Source: Flavobacteriaceae bacterium | GTDB taxonomy: Bacteria > Bacteroidota > Bacteroidia > Flavobacteriales > Flavobacteriaceae | NCBI GenBank assembly: GCA_947457615.1 | Contig: CANGWK010000002.1 | Span: 1-64,000 of the forward strand | DNA length: 64,000 nt | Direction: 5' to 3' | Shown: piece after piece, positions 6,862 to 15,631 of the stretch | How positions within the stretch are numbered: position 1 is the first letter of the stretch | Layout: every line of letters starts with the position of its first letter | Made by a program: the position numbers and the translations under genes | The notes under the pieces: generated by a model | Databases searched by the model: none | Told to the model about the DNA's origin: nothing | Seen by the model: the letters and a program-made list of their open reading frames with translations, nothing else

Positions 6862-7536
6862 TTACTTAATTTTAAAACGAATATAGGTGATTGGTTTATT
6901 AATTTCTAAATATTGTTTTTCATAAAAAGTTTGAATACCCGTAACTTCGCTAGGCGCTCCTTCATTTGTATAAACGTTATGGTTGGCATACAAAACTTCG
7001 TGGCCTTCCCCATGTAATAATCCTAGGGTGTAACCGTGCATAAATTCACTATCCGTTTTCAAATTTACAACTCCATTTGGCTTCAATATTTTTTTATACA
7101 ATTGCAAAAATTCCGAATTTGTCATGCGGTGCTTGGTCCGCTTGTACTTTATTTGGGGATCTGGAAATGTAATCCATATTTCATCCACTTCTCCATCGGA
7201 AAAAATATGGTTAACTAACTCGATTTGAGTTCTTATAAAAGCAACATTGCGCATTTCTTCATCTACAGCAGTTTTAGCACCACGCCAAAAACGAGCGCCT
7301 TTAATGTCAATTCCTATAAAATTTTTATCTGGAAAAATTGATGCTAAGCCAACCGAATATTCTCCTTTACCGCATCCTAATTCTATGATTATTGGATTAT
7401 CATTTTTAAAGAAATCACTATTCCATTTACCTAGTAACGGAAAATTATTACCTACTACTTCTTCTCTTGAAGGTTGAAAAACATTTTCGAATGTTTCGTT
7501 TTCTTTGAACCTTTTTAATTTATTTTTACTTCCCAC
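6862..7536 (-). CDS. trmB: tRNA (guanine-N7-)-methyltransferase TrmB
   Basis: 224 residues. The SAM-binding motif ELGCGKGEYS is at about 52-61, followed by GIDIKGARFWRGAK, then the family signature ITFPDPQIKYKRTKHR, which forms the tRNA-binding and active site. It makes m7G46 in the variable loop of tRNAs. The start is GTG at 7536; the N-terminal MGSKNKLKRFKENETF is typical for Flavobacteriaceae TrmB. It is the first gene of a trmB-lysE-atl run. Confidence 0.95.
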   Translation of the reverse strand: MGSKNKLKRFKENETFENVFQPSREEVVGNNFPLLGKWNSDFFKNDNPIIIELGCGKGEYSVGLASIFPDKNFIGIDIKGARFWRGAKTAVDEEMRNVAFIRTQIELVNHIFSDGEVDEIWITFPDPQIKYKRTKHRMTNSEFLQLYKKILKPNGVVNLKTDSEFMHGYTLGLLHGEGHEVLYANHNVYTNEGAPSEVTGIQTFYEKQYLEINKPITYIRFKIK

Positions 7537-7628
7537 GACTAAAATTAATATTTTGGTAAAAATAATAAAATATTAGTTTAGATTTTTATTTATATATTGC
7601 ACTGCAAATTTTAATATAGTTACGCCCA

Positions 7629-8699
7629 ATGACTACAAATAATTTACCTACAAATATTTTAGTTGCGCCGCTAAACTGGGGTTTAGGCCATGCTGCACGA
7701 TGCATTATTATTATTAAAGAATTGGAAAAAAATGGATTTAACCCAATAATTGCATCCGACGGACCTTCGCTGATATTATTAAAAAAAGAATTTCCTCATT
7801 TAACAGCACTTGAATTACCCTCATATTGTATTGAATACCCAAAAAATTCCCGCTATTTTATATGGAAACTATTGTTTAACAGTCCAAAAATAGCTAATGC
7901 AGTTCGTGCAGAAAAAAAGTTAGTTTCAAAATGGATTAAAGAATATTCTATTGGAGGTATTATTTCTGACAATCGCTTTGGAATTTATAATAAAAGTGTT
8001 CCCTCCGTTTATATTACACATCAACTAAAGGTTTTATCAGGTAATACTACTTGGTTTTCAAGTAAAATTCATAACTATTATATTAGAAAATTTAATGAAT
8101 GTTGGGTTCCTGATGTTGATGGGAAACCTAATTTATCTGGAGAAATGGGGCATTTAAACAAAACCAATCTTAAAATTAAATATATCGGTGTATTAAGCCG
8201 AATGAATAAAAAGATTGTTCCAATAAAATATAATTTAATGGTACTTTTGTCTGGCCCAGAACCGCAAAGAACTTTTTTAGAAGAAAAGCTTACAGAAAAA
8301 CTTCAAAATTATAAAGATAAAGTAGTATTTATAAAAGGAAAAATAGAAGCCGAACAAAAAATAGAGCAAATAGGTAACGTTACTTTTTATAATTATATGC
8401 AAACGGAACAATTAGAAACTACATTTAATGAAAGTGAAATGGTTCTTTGTAGATCAGGATATACTACAATTATGGATTTGACAAAATTAGAAAAGAAAGC
8501 CTATTTTATTCCAACACCAGGACAATTTGAACAAGAGTATCTGGCTAGCAAATGTAAATTTGAAGGATATATACCAAGTATAAAACAAAATAGATTTAAA
8601 TTAGAACACTTAAGTTCAATGCATTTGTTTAATGGTTTGCCAAAAATAAATTCTAAAACTAATTGGACAGAACTATTTGACCTTTTCCAAAGTAAATGA
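7629..8699 (+). CDS. Glycosyltransferase, GT28/MurG-like fold
   Basis: 356 residues in the GT-B pattern. The N-terminal half starts with ILVAPLNWGLGHAARC, the glycine-rich loop of GT28-type enzymes. The C-terminal half has LLSGPEPQRT (about 209-218) and MVLCRSGYTTIMDL with PTPGQFEQEYLA, the nucleotide-sugar-binding region. Similar Bacteroidota proteins are annotated only as glycosyltransferases, so donor and acceptor are unknown. There is no signal peptide, so it acts at the cytoplasmic face. The 3' end overlaps the convergent histidine kinase gene by 27 bp. Confidence 0.85.
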   Translation: MTTNNLPTNILVAPLNWGLGHAARCIIIIKELEKNGFNPIIASDGPSLILLKKEFPHLTALELPSYCIEYPKNSRYFIWKLLFNSPKIANAVRAEKKLVSKWIKEYSIGGIISDNRFGIYNKSVPSVYITHQLKVLSGNTTWFSSKIHNYYIRKFNECWVPDVDGKPNLSGEMGHLNKTNLKIKYIGVLSRMNKKIVPIKYNLMVLLSGPEPQRTFLEEKLTEKLQNYKDKVVFIKGKIEAEQKIEQIGNVTFYNYMQTEQLETTFNESEMVLCRSGYTTIMDLTKLEKKAYFIPTPGQFEQEYLASKCKFEGYIPSIKQNRFKLEHLSSMHLFNGLPKINSKTNWTELFDLFQSK

Positions 8700-9716
8700 A
8701 AAATCAGAACCTATACCAAATTTACTTTGAACATTAATTTTTTCGTTGTGTCCCTCAATAATGTGCTTAACTATTGAAAGTCCTAGTCCGGAGCCTCCTT
8801 CACTTCGGGCACCACTTTTATCTACTCTGAAAAAACGTTCAAAAAGTCTAGGGATATATTGTTGTTCTATCCCTTCGCCATTATCGCTAATTTTAACAAT
8901 TATTTTGTTGTCGACTAAATCTTCAATTGATACTTCTGTAGTGCCGTTTTCTTTGCCGTATTTTATAGAGTTTATAACCAAATTAGTTACTGCCTGTTGG
9001 ATTTTCTCTTGATCTGCTACAACATTAATTGCTTTGTTATATTTTCTGTCAAACATTAAAATAATGTTTTTTTTATCAGCATTCATTTCTAGTAAATCAA
9101 ACACATTTTGAATCAATTCTACAATATTAAATTCGGCATATTCTAAGTTTAACTGGCCCATTTCTAATTTAGAAATCATGTCTAAATCTTCTACAATATA
9201 CACAAGACGTTCAACTCCTTTTTCTGCTCTTTCTAAATATTTTTTTCTCAAATCTTTATCTTTCATTGCACCATCTAGCAAAGTAGAAAGGTAACCTTGA
9301 ACAGTAAAAAGGGGTGTTTTTAACTCGTGAGAAACATTCCCCATAAATTCTCTTCGGTATTCTTCACGAACTTTTAGGTTTTCAATTTCAACTTTTTTAT
9401 CGGTAGCAAATTTTTTAACTTCTCGAGTTAATGTTGCCATATCGGTGGTGATAGATTGTGTCCGAAGTGTTGATGAATCTAGGAGTGATACATCGTCGTA
9501 TATCTTTTTTACCCTTCTGTAAATAAAATGCTCTACTCGATACTGAATTACAAAAAATGCAAAAAAAGCAATAATAAAAGCAAATACAGCACAAGGAATC
9601 CAAGAAAAAGTAGCAAATAATAATAATAATAAAGCCACTAAAGTTGTTGAAAAAAGTGTAATGTATAGAGCCGAAATTACCGAAAAAGTATAGGTTTTCT
9701 TAAAGCGTAATGACAT
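8673..9716 (-). CDS. Membrane sensor histidine kinase, PhoR-like
   Basis: 347 residues. Two transmembrane segments (about 12-36 and 38-58) with almost no periplasmic loop are followed by a linker and the kinase core: H-box NVSHELKTPL with His130, N-box QAVTNLVINSIKYG, G1 DNGEGI, F-box ERFFRVD, and G2 GGSGLGLSIVKH. The lack of a periplasmic sensor domain suggests it senses membrane or cytoplasmic signals, as proposed for PhoR-type kinases. It lies 33 nt downstream of its response regulator. A role in phosphate starvation is a guess from family resemblance. Confidence 0.9.
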   Translation of the reverse strand: MSLRFKKTYTFSVISALYITLFSTTLVALLLLLFATFSWIPCAVFAFIIAFFAFFVIQYRVEHFIYRRVKKIYDDVSLLDSSTLRTQSITTDMATLTREVKKFATDKKVEIENLKVREEYRREFMGNVSHELKTPLFTVQGYLSTLLDGAMKDKDLRKKYLERAEKGVERLVYIVEDLDMISKLEMGQLNLEYAEFNIVELIQNVFDLLEMNADKKNIILMFDRKYNKAINVVADQEKIQQAVTNLVINSIKYGKENGTTEVSIEDLVDNKIIVKISDNGEGIEQQYIPRLFERFFRVDKSGARSEGGSGLGLSIVKHIIEGHNEKINVQSKFGIGSDFSFTLEKVK

Positions 9717-9749
9717 TTATATAGTGTATTCTGATTTTAATTATTTGAA

Positions 9750-10433
9750 TTATACTTCAAATTTATATCCTACCCCTTTTATGGTTTTAAAAAAATCGTC
9801 ACCAATTTTTTCACGTAATTTTCTTATGTGTACATCAATTGTACGTCCACCCACAATAACATCATTTCCCCAAACTTTATCTAAAATTTCTTCTCTTTTA
9901 AATACTTTTCCTGGTTTAGAGGCAAGTAAATAAAAGAGTTCAAATTCTTTTCTAGGAAGAACTATTTCTTTATCTTCCATAATTATTTTATATTCTTCTC
10001 TGTTTATAACAATTCCACCAACATTTAAATTATCATTAGTAAAACTATCTTCTTTTAATCTTCTTAACAAAGCTTTTACTTTACTTACTAATAATTTTGG
10101 CTTGATTGGTTTTGGAATATAATCATCGGCTCCTGCATCAAAACCTGCAACTTGAGAATAATCCTCACTTCTAGCAGTTAAAAAAGCGATAATAGTATTA
10201 CTTAATTCAGGTATTTTTCGAATGTTTTCACAAGCTTCCATTCCGTCCATTTCAGGCATCATCACATCCATAATTATTAAATGTGGGTGTACTTTTAATG
10301 CAGCTTCTATAGCTTCTTTTCCATTAGAAGCAGTAAAAATACTATACCCTTCTTGAGATAAATTATACCCTACTATTTCAAGGATATCTATCTCATCATC
10401 TACTAATAATATTTTAATTTCTTTTTTTTTCAT
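9750..10433 (-). CDS. OmpR/PhoB-family response regulator
   Basis: 227 residues. Receiver domain with acidic pocket DDE at 12-14, phospho-acceptor Asp56, Thr86 and Lys108. A winged-helix DNA-binding domain follows (about 130-227) with the RTIDVHIRKLREKIGDD recognition helix and KGVGYKF wing. It is transcribed with the downstream histidine kinase as a standard two-component system. No target can be named from this window. Confidence 0.93.
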   Translation of the reverse strand: MKKKEIKILLVDDEIDILEIVGYNLSQEGYSIFTASNGKEAIEAALKVHPHLIIMDVMMPEMDGMEACENIRKIPELSNTIIAFLTARSEDYSQVAGFDAGADDYIPKPIKPKLLVSKVKALLRRLKEDSFTNDNLNVGGIVINREEYKIIMEDKEIVLPRKEFELFYLLASKPGKVFKREEILDKVWGNDVIVGGRTIDVHIRKLREKIGDDFFKTIKGVGYKFEV

Positions 10434-10744
10434 AAAAGTAAGAAGTGTTTAAGATACGAGGGTAAAGATAATACAAAACTTAAGAAATTATCAACCACAA
10501 AACAATATAATAACATTAAAGTAACAATATAAAAACAAACAATTGCATTCACCTTATTAAAATAAATTTAAGAATATAATGTTTGACAATAAAAATGATG
10601 CTTTTTTGTAAACAAATCAGGAATAAAGAAATAAATTTTGATTAAAAATATTTTTACGACTGCAATTAAATTTTAACAATAAATGATAAATAGTAGCTTT
10701 TGGCATACTATTTGAAATAATTTATATATATTTGCTACGAAGAA
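10434..10744. other. Intergenic region with promoters, no gene seen
   Basis: 311 bp between the divergent response regulator and a small T9SS protein. The plus strand ends in a good -7 element (10727-10734). I see no consensus -7 for the regulator and no open frame of note. Confidence 0.6.
10727..10734 (+). promoter_or_regulatory. Promoter -7 element of the small T9SS protein
   Basis: TATATTTG, a perfect TAnnTTTG match, 10 nt before the ATG at 10745. The best -33 candidate, TTTTG at 10699-10702, gives a 24-nt spacer. Confidence 0.6.
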
Positions 10745-11089
10745 ATGAAACAAATGACAAAAAATTACATTTATATCATATTATTTTTTCTTTGCTTAAG
10801 CACTTCAAGTGTATTAGCACAAGATTTAAAATCACAATCAAAAGTGCAGGAAAACACTATTGAAGGGTTGACCTTTTATCCTAACCCTGTAACTAATGGC
10901 AAATTATACATCTCCTCCAAAAATAACGACGATAAGCAAATTACAATTTTTGATGTTTTAGGAAAAAAAGTGCTACAAACACTTTTAACCTCTAAAGAAT
11001 TGAATGTAGCTTCACTTTCCCCAGGTGTTTATTTTATTAAAATCGAAGAAGGAGACTCCAGTGCTACTAGAAAATTAATTATCAGATAA
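10745..11089 (+). CDS. Minimal T9SS cargo: signal peptide plus C-terminal sorting domain only
   Basis: 114 residues. A signal peptide (about 1-25, ending VLAQ) is followed by a short linker, then a complete type A sorting domain: LTFYPNPVTNGKLYI, KQITIFDVLGKKVLQ, LNVASLSPGVYFIKI and a terminal KLIIR. There is no passenger domain. In this phylum such domains direct proteins through the outer membrane for surface attachment or release. What a free sorting domain does is unknown: it may be a remnant of a larger gene or a small surface protein. The next gene ends in a closely similar domain. Confidence 0.85.
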   Translation: MKQMTKNYIYIILFFLCLSTSSVLAQDLKSQSKVQENTIEGLTFYPNPVTNGKLYISSKNNDDKQITIFDVLGKKVLQTLLTSKELNVASLSPGVYFIKIEEGDSSATRKLIIR

Positions 11090-11150
11090 TTAAATTTTAT
11101 ACATTAACTATTTGTTTACATGATTTTTTTCATTCAAAAGAAATAGTGAT

Positions 11151-11158
11151 TACCTTTG
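11151..11158 (+). promoter_or_regulatory. Promoter -7 element of the large T9SS protein
   Basis: TACCTTTG matches TAnnTTTG. Its last three bases form an in-frame TTG that is not a start. The real ATG is at 11183, leaving a leader of about 20 nt. Confidence 0.6.
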
Positions 11159-11182
11159 TCAAATAATTTTATATTAAAAATC

Positions 11183-12949
11183 ATGAAAAAACTTTACATT
11201 TTATTATTGCTAGTAGTTGTGTCTGCTTCATTTGGACAGACTATTTATTCTGAAAATTTTGGAATTCCTACTGGAAACACAACAGTTGCCAACTACATAA
11301 CTGGTACATCTCCTGCAACATTTCAAAACTCTGCTCCTATTATTTACTCTGGTACTTCGGGTGCTACTAGTTTGCGAGCAACTTCTGTATCAAATGGATA
11401 CGCTGGTGTTTCTGGAAGTGGAAACGTCTTTTTATCAAACACAACAAGTGTTGGTCATTTTTTTCAAATTGACGGTATAAACACAACGGCATATTCTTCT
11501 GGTAATTTGCAATTGTCTTTTGGATACCTAACATCAGTAGTAGCAAGTCAATTAATATTGGAAAAAAGTACGGATAATGGTGCAAATTGGTCTCCAATAA
11601 CATTTACAAACAATACAACTACATCTTGGAATTTAGTTACAATTGGAGCTGGACAAATTCCATCAACTGCTACATTATCTTTAAGATTTACACAACCATC
11701 TACTGTTGCAGCTCCAAACACAACCCAATTTAGAATTGATGATATTAAAGTTTTTAACTTCAACCCATCTTGTACACTTGTTCTTGGAAGTCCAACTGGG
11801 GTTTGTGATGCTTTAACTTATAATATAGACACATATACAGCAACAATACCATTTACAGGAGGGGGTACAACAGGTTATGTAATAACTCCTTCTACTGGAA
11901 CTGTTGCTGGTGACAACCCAAATACAATTGCTGCAGGAAATATTTTAATTACCGGAATTACAGAAGGCACTTATCTAACATTAGATATAGTTAATGGGGT
12001 TTGTTCTTATTCGGCATCATTAACAGCTCCAGAATGCAAACCAGTAAATACTTTGCCTTTATCTGAAGCATTTAATTATAATGTTGGAAGTGCATTAGGA
12101 TCTTATCAAACATGGGCAAACTCTAACTCAGGAGATAATATATCAGTTGTAACTGGTAATTTAAGTTACGCTGGACTTACTTCTTCTGGAAACTCAGTTA
12201 GCATGGGCGGAGACGGTAAAGAATGCCATACGCCTTTCACTCCAACAACTGTTGCTGAGGGTGGACTTTATGCGTCTTTCTTAATTAACGTTAGCGATTA
12301 CGCTAATGTAACGACTGATGGAAATCAAGACTATTTTGTGGTTTTAACAGATGGTGTATCTTCAAATTTCAAAGCTAGATTATTTATTAAAAAATCTGGC
12401 ACTCAATTTCAACTAGGGTTAACTTCTGGAACTTCAACTACAAATTATGACGCAACTTTATTTAACGTTGGAGATACTATTTTAGTGGTTCTAGGATACG
12501 ACTTTACTACATTAAAAGCTTGGTTAAACCCAAACTTATTAACCTTTACAAGTGCTACTCTTCCTAACTTAACCGATACGCCAACTGCTGCAATAACAAC
12601 TTTAGGTGGATTTTTATTAAGACAAGGAAGTTTAACTACAAACCCAACTATTACAGTAGATGAGTTAAGAATTGCAACAACAATTCCTGGATTATTAACA
12701 TCTAATCAAGTTAGCGCTATTGCTGGATTAAAAGTATACCCAAATCCTGTTTCTAACGGAACTATGTTTATTGAGTCGGATGCTAACGCTGAAAGAATTA
12801 TAACTGTTTATGACATTTTAGGAAAACAAGTATTAAACACTACTACTTCGACTAATTCAATTAATGTAAGCCAATTAAATGCCGGTGTTTACATAGTTCG
12901 TATTACTGAAGAAGGTAAAACAGATACTAAAAAATTAGTTATTAGATAA
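11183..12949 (+). CDS. Large secreted protein with C-terminal T9SS sorting domain
   Basis: 588 residues from the ATG at 11183. A signal peptide (MKKLYILLLLVVVSASFGQ) leads to a beta-rich domain starting SENFGIPTG, similar in style to MAM/choice-of-anchor or lectin-like jelly rolls. A Thr/Gly-rich middle part follows, then a second jelly-roll-like section (about 290-500, beginning LPLSEAFNYNVGSALG), then a type A sorting domain ending KKLVIR. No catalytic motif is evident. It is probably a cell-surface or released protein binding polymers, but this is inference. A strong terminator follows. Confidence 0.85.
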   Translation: MKKLYILLLLVVVSASFGQTIYSENFGIPTGNTTVANYITGTSPATFQNSAPIIYSGTSGATSLRATSVSNGYAGVSGSGNVFLSNTTSVGHFFQIDGINTTAYSSGNLQLSFGYLTSVVASQLILEKSTDNGANWSPITFTNNTTTSWNLVTIGAGQIPSTATLSLRFTQPSTVAAPNTTQFRIDDIKVFNFNPSCTLVLGSPTGVCDALTYNIDTYTATIPFTGGGTTGYVITPSTGTVAGDNPNTIAAGNILITGITEGTYLTLDIVNGVCSYSASLTAPECKPVNTLPLSEAFNYNVGSALGSYQTWANSNSGDNISVVTGNLSYAGLTSSGNSVSMGGDGKECHTPFTPTTVAEGGLYASFLINVSDYANVTTDGNQDYFVVLTDGVSSNFKARLFIKKSGTQFQLGLTSGTSTTNYDATLFNVGDTILVVLGYDFTTLKAWLNPNLLTFTSATLPNLTDTPTAAITTLGGFLLRQGSLTTNPTITVDELRIATTIPGLLTSNQVSAIAGLKVYPNPVSNGTMFIESDANAERIITVYDILGKQVLNTTTSTNSINVSQLNAGVYIVRITEEGKTDTKKLVIR

Positions 12950-12968
12950 TTAATTTTAATATAAATAT

Positions 12969-13000
12969 GAAAGCTCCAATTCGCATTGGAGCTTTTTTAT
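12969..13000 (+). terminator. Intrinsic terminator after the T9SS protein
   Basis: A perfect 11-bp stem, AAAGCTCCAAT (12970-12980) with ATTGGAGCTTT (12985-12995), a TCGC tetraloop and a T-run. Confidence 0.95.
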
Positions 13001-13006
13001 TTTTAT

Positions 13007-13014
13007 TACTTTTG
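13007..13014 (+). promoter_or_regulatory. Promoter -7 element of the LuxE-like gene
   Basis: TACTTTTG matches TAnnTTTG and lies 14 nt before the TTG start at 13029. It sits directly behind the preceding terminator. Confidence 0.6.
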
Positions 13015-13028
13015 TAAAAATTATTCCC

Positions 13029-14009
13029 TTGATAAATCCCCAAGATATTTTCTCTATTTCTAATGCAAAACAATTTGAAAAAATTGCTTTAAAAGTTTTT
13101 CGTTTTCAATATGAGAATAATATCGTTTATCGTGAATTTTGTGAATTATTAAAAGTAGAAAAAGGCAGCATTAAAAGTTTGCACCAGATTCCTTTTTTGC
13201 CTATTCAATTTTTTAAAAGCCACGAAGTCCTTTCCAATACAGAGACCATTCAAGATATTTTTACTAGTAGCGGTACTACTGGAATGATTACTAGCAAACA
13301 TATTATTACCGATGTTTCTCTATATGAAGAGAGTTACCGAAATGCTTTTTCTGAATTCTACGGAAATATTGAAAATTATACAGTTTTAGCATTACTCCCT
13401 TCCTATTTAGAACGTAGTGGATCTTCTTTAGTATATATGGTTCGCGATTTAATAGCTCTTTCTAAAAACTCTAGTAGCGGATTTTATTTGAATAATTATG
13501 ATGAACTTATTTCAAAATTAGTTGAATTAGATTCTTCAGGTCAAAACGTAATTTTAATTGGAGTTACTTACGCATTATTAGATTTAATTGACATACAAAA
13601 ATTTCAATTAAAAAATACCATTATAATGGAAACTGGCGGAATGAAGGGTAAAAGGAAAGAAATCATCCGTGAAGAACTACATGAGATTTTATGTAATGGG
13701 TTCGGAGTAACCAGCATTCATTCTGAATATGGAATGACTGAATTATTATCACAGGCCTACTCTTTAGGAAGCGGCATTTTTGAATGCCCAAACTGGATGA
13801 ACATCTTAATTCGGGATACCGAAGATGCTTTATCGTATGTAACGACAGGAAAAACAGGTGGTATAAATATAATTGACCTAGCCAATTTTAATTCTTGTTC
13901 GTTTATTGCAACACAAGATTTAGGTAAGAAATATCCTAATAATTCCTTCGAAGTGCTAGGAAGATTTGATAATTCGGACATTAGAGGATGTAACTTAATG
14001 GTTTTGTGA
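13029..14009 (+). CDS. LuxE-like acyl-protein synthetase family protein
   Basis: 326 residues related to LuxE, the acyl-protein synthetase of bacterial luciferase systems and part of the ANL adenylating superfamily. The AMP-binding motif TSSGTTG is at 79-85, and HSEYGMTELLSQ (about 237) is the second nucleotide-contacting region. The start appears to be TTG at 13029: there is no in-frame ATG before conserved-looking sequence, and the -7 element is 14 nt upstream. No luxC, D, A or B lies nearby, so it does not serve luminescence; the carboxylic acid substrate is unknown. It is a single-gene transcript facing rpoN. Confidence 0.85.
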   Translation: MINPQDIFSISNAKQFEKIALKVFRFQYENNIVYREFCELLKVEKGSIKSLHQIPFLPIQFFKSHEVLSNTETIQDIFTSSGTTGMITSKHIITDVSLYEESYRNAFSEFYGNIENYTVLALLPSYLERSGSSLVYMVRDLIALSKNSSSGFYLNNYDELISKLVELDSSGQNVILIGVTYALLDLIDIQKFQLKNTIIMETGGMKGKRKEIIREELHEILCNGFGVTSIHSEYGMTELLSQAYSLGSGIFECPNWMNILIRDTEDALSYVTTGKTGGINIIDLANFNSCSFIATQDLGKKYPNNSFEVLGRFDNSDIRGCNLMVL

Positions 14010-14040
14010 TTTTTATTTATTTCACAAAAGACATAACCAA

Positions 14041-14118
14041 TCTAGCCCCGATAGAAATGAAAATAAAAAATACTTCCCGTGTTGGGAAGCATTTTTTATT
14101 GTAATGTATAGCGGGAAT
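14041..14118. terminator. Long hairpin between convergent genes, probable bidirectional terminator
   Basis: Inner stem CTTCCC (14073-14078) with GGGAAG (14084-14089), one mismatch, then 10 bp AATAAAAAAT (14062-14071) with ATTTTTTATT (14091-14100). Outer flanks CCCCGATAG and TATAGCGGG are partly complementary too. The flanks resemble the dispersed intergenic hairpin repeats at 4160 and 43366 in layout. Confidence 0.75.
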
Positions 14119-14159
14119 TGTCATTGCTAAAATACCTAAAACATTCGCTACGAGAAAAA

Positions 14160-15620
14160 CTATATTTGTTTTCGCATTCTAGCTACAGGAATATCGAGTT
14201 GCTCTCTGTATTTGGCAATTGTTCTTCTGGCAATTGGATAGCCTTTTTCTTTTAAAATATCCGCTAGTTGATCATCAGGAAGTGGCTTGTGTTTGTCTTC
14301 GGCCTCGATTATATTTTGCAGAATTTTTTTGATTTCAAGGGTTGAAACATCTTCGCCTTGGTCGTTCTTCATGGCTTCAGAAAAGAATTCTTTAATTAGT
14401 TTGGTGCCATAAGGTGTGTCGACATATTTGCTGTTAGCAACACGAGAAACGGTGGATATATCAAGGCCTACCATGTCTGCAATGTCTTTAAGAATCATGG
14501 GTTTTAGGCTAGTTTCTTCACCGTCTAAAAAGTACTCTTGTTGAAAGTGCATGATGGCATTCATGGTTACATAAAGTGTTTCTTGACGTTGTTTTATGGC
14601 ATCAATGAACCATTTGGCAGAGTCTAGTTTTTGCTTGATGAACTGCACGGCATCCTTTTGGGAATTGGATTTATCACTTGATACCTTGTAGGTTTGCATC
14701 ATTTCTTGGTAGTCTTTTGAGACATGTAAGGAAGGTGCATTTCTTCCGTTTAGGATAAGTTCTAGTTCGCCATCGTTGATGCGAATGGCGAAATCAGGAA
14801 CGATATTTTCGGTAACTTTATTATTTCCGGTGAAAGAACCTCCTGGTTTAGGATTTAATTTTTCTATTTCGTGAACGGTCTTTTTTAACTGGTCCTGAGA
14901 TATAGAATATTTTTGAAGTAGCTTATCGTAATGCTTTTTGGTAAAGGCTTCAAATTGGTTTTCGATAATATCGATTGCCAAAGCAATATCTTGTGTTGGG
15001 GTTTTATGTTTGAGTTGCAATAACAAACATTCTTGCAAGTCCCGTGCACCAACACCTGATGGTTCTAGTTCGTGAATAACGTGTAGCATTCGCTCTACAT
15101 TTTTCTCATCGGTATAGACTCCTTGAGTGAATGCCATATCGTCTACAATATCTTCTACGGTTCTGCGAATGTAGCCCATATCGTCAATGCTACCCACCAG
15201 AAATTCAGCAATTTCTCGGTCTGTATCGTTAAGAATAAAGGTGTTTAGCTGATTTATTAAATCTTGATGAAAACTTAAAGGCGATGCAAATGGGTTTTCT
15301 CTTTCTTCCTCATTGCTGTAATTATTAGTTTGCAGTTTATAATCAGGAGTTTCATCGTTACTTAAATACTCGTCAATATTTATATCGTCCGCTTCAATGT
15401 TATCGCCGCCTTCGTAGTCATCATAATCTTCATTGTTATCAAATTCGTCTTTTTCATATACTTCTTCGTCTTTGCCTATTTCTAATGCTGGATTTTCATT
15501 TATTTCTTCCAATAAACGTTGCTCTAATGCCAATGTAGGCAACTGAATTAACTTCATCAACTGGATTTGTTGAGGAGATAACTTCTGAGATAGTTTAAAT
15601 TGTAAGTTTTGTCTAAGCAT
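14160..15620 (-). CDS. rpoN: RNA polymerase sigma-54 factor
   Basis: 486 residues. A Gln/Leu-rich region I (QLMKLIQLPTLALEQRL) contacts activators. A strongly acidic region II follows (about 50-110). Then come the core-binding domain, a helix-turn-helix (DISTVSRVANSKYV) and the RpoN box ARRTIAKYRE at 464-473, with Ile where the usual box has Val. It directs transcription from -24/-12 promoters and needs AAA+ activators, none of which is in this window. It is separated from asnS by 11 bp and so is co-transcribed with it. Confidence 0.97.
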   Translation of the reverse strand: MLRQNLQFKLSQKLSPQQIQLMKLIQLPTLALEQRLLEEINENPALEIGKDEEVYEKDEFDNNEDYDDYEGGDNIEADDINIDEYLSNDETPDYKLQTNNYSNEEERENPFASPLSFHQDLINQLNTFILNDTDREIAEFLVGSIDDMGYIRRTVEDIVDDMAFTQGVYTDEKNVERMLHVIHELEPSGVGARDLQECLLLQLKHKTPTQDIALAIDIIENQFEAFTKKHYDKLLQKYSISQDQLKKTVHEIEKLNPKPGGSFTGNNKVTENIVPDFAIRINDGELELILNGRNAPSLHVSKDYQEMMQTYKVSSDKSNSQKDAVQFIKQKLDSAKWFIDAIKQRQETLYVTMNAIMHFQQEYFLDGEETSLKPMILKDIADMVGLDISTVSRVANSKYVDTPYGTKLIKEFFSEAMKNDQGEDVSTLEIKKILQNIIEAEDKHKPLPDDQLADILKEKGYPIARRTIAKYREQLDIPVARMRKQI

Positions 15621-15631
15621 TTATTGAGAAT

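Noticed and set aside
10701..10716. Sigma-54-like promoter (TGGCAT, 5 nt, TTGA) upstream of the small T9SS gene
   Set aside because: The invariant GC at -12 reads GA, and a perfect TAnnTTTG element lies 11 nt further downstream at the right distance from the gene.
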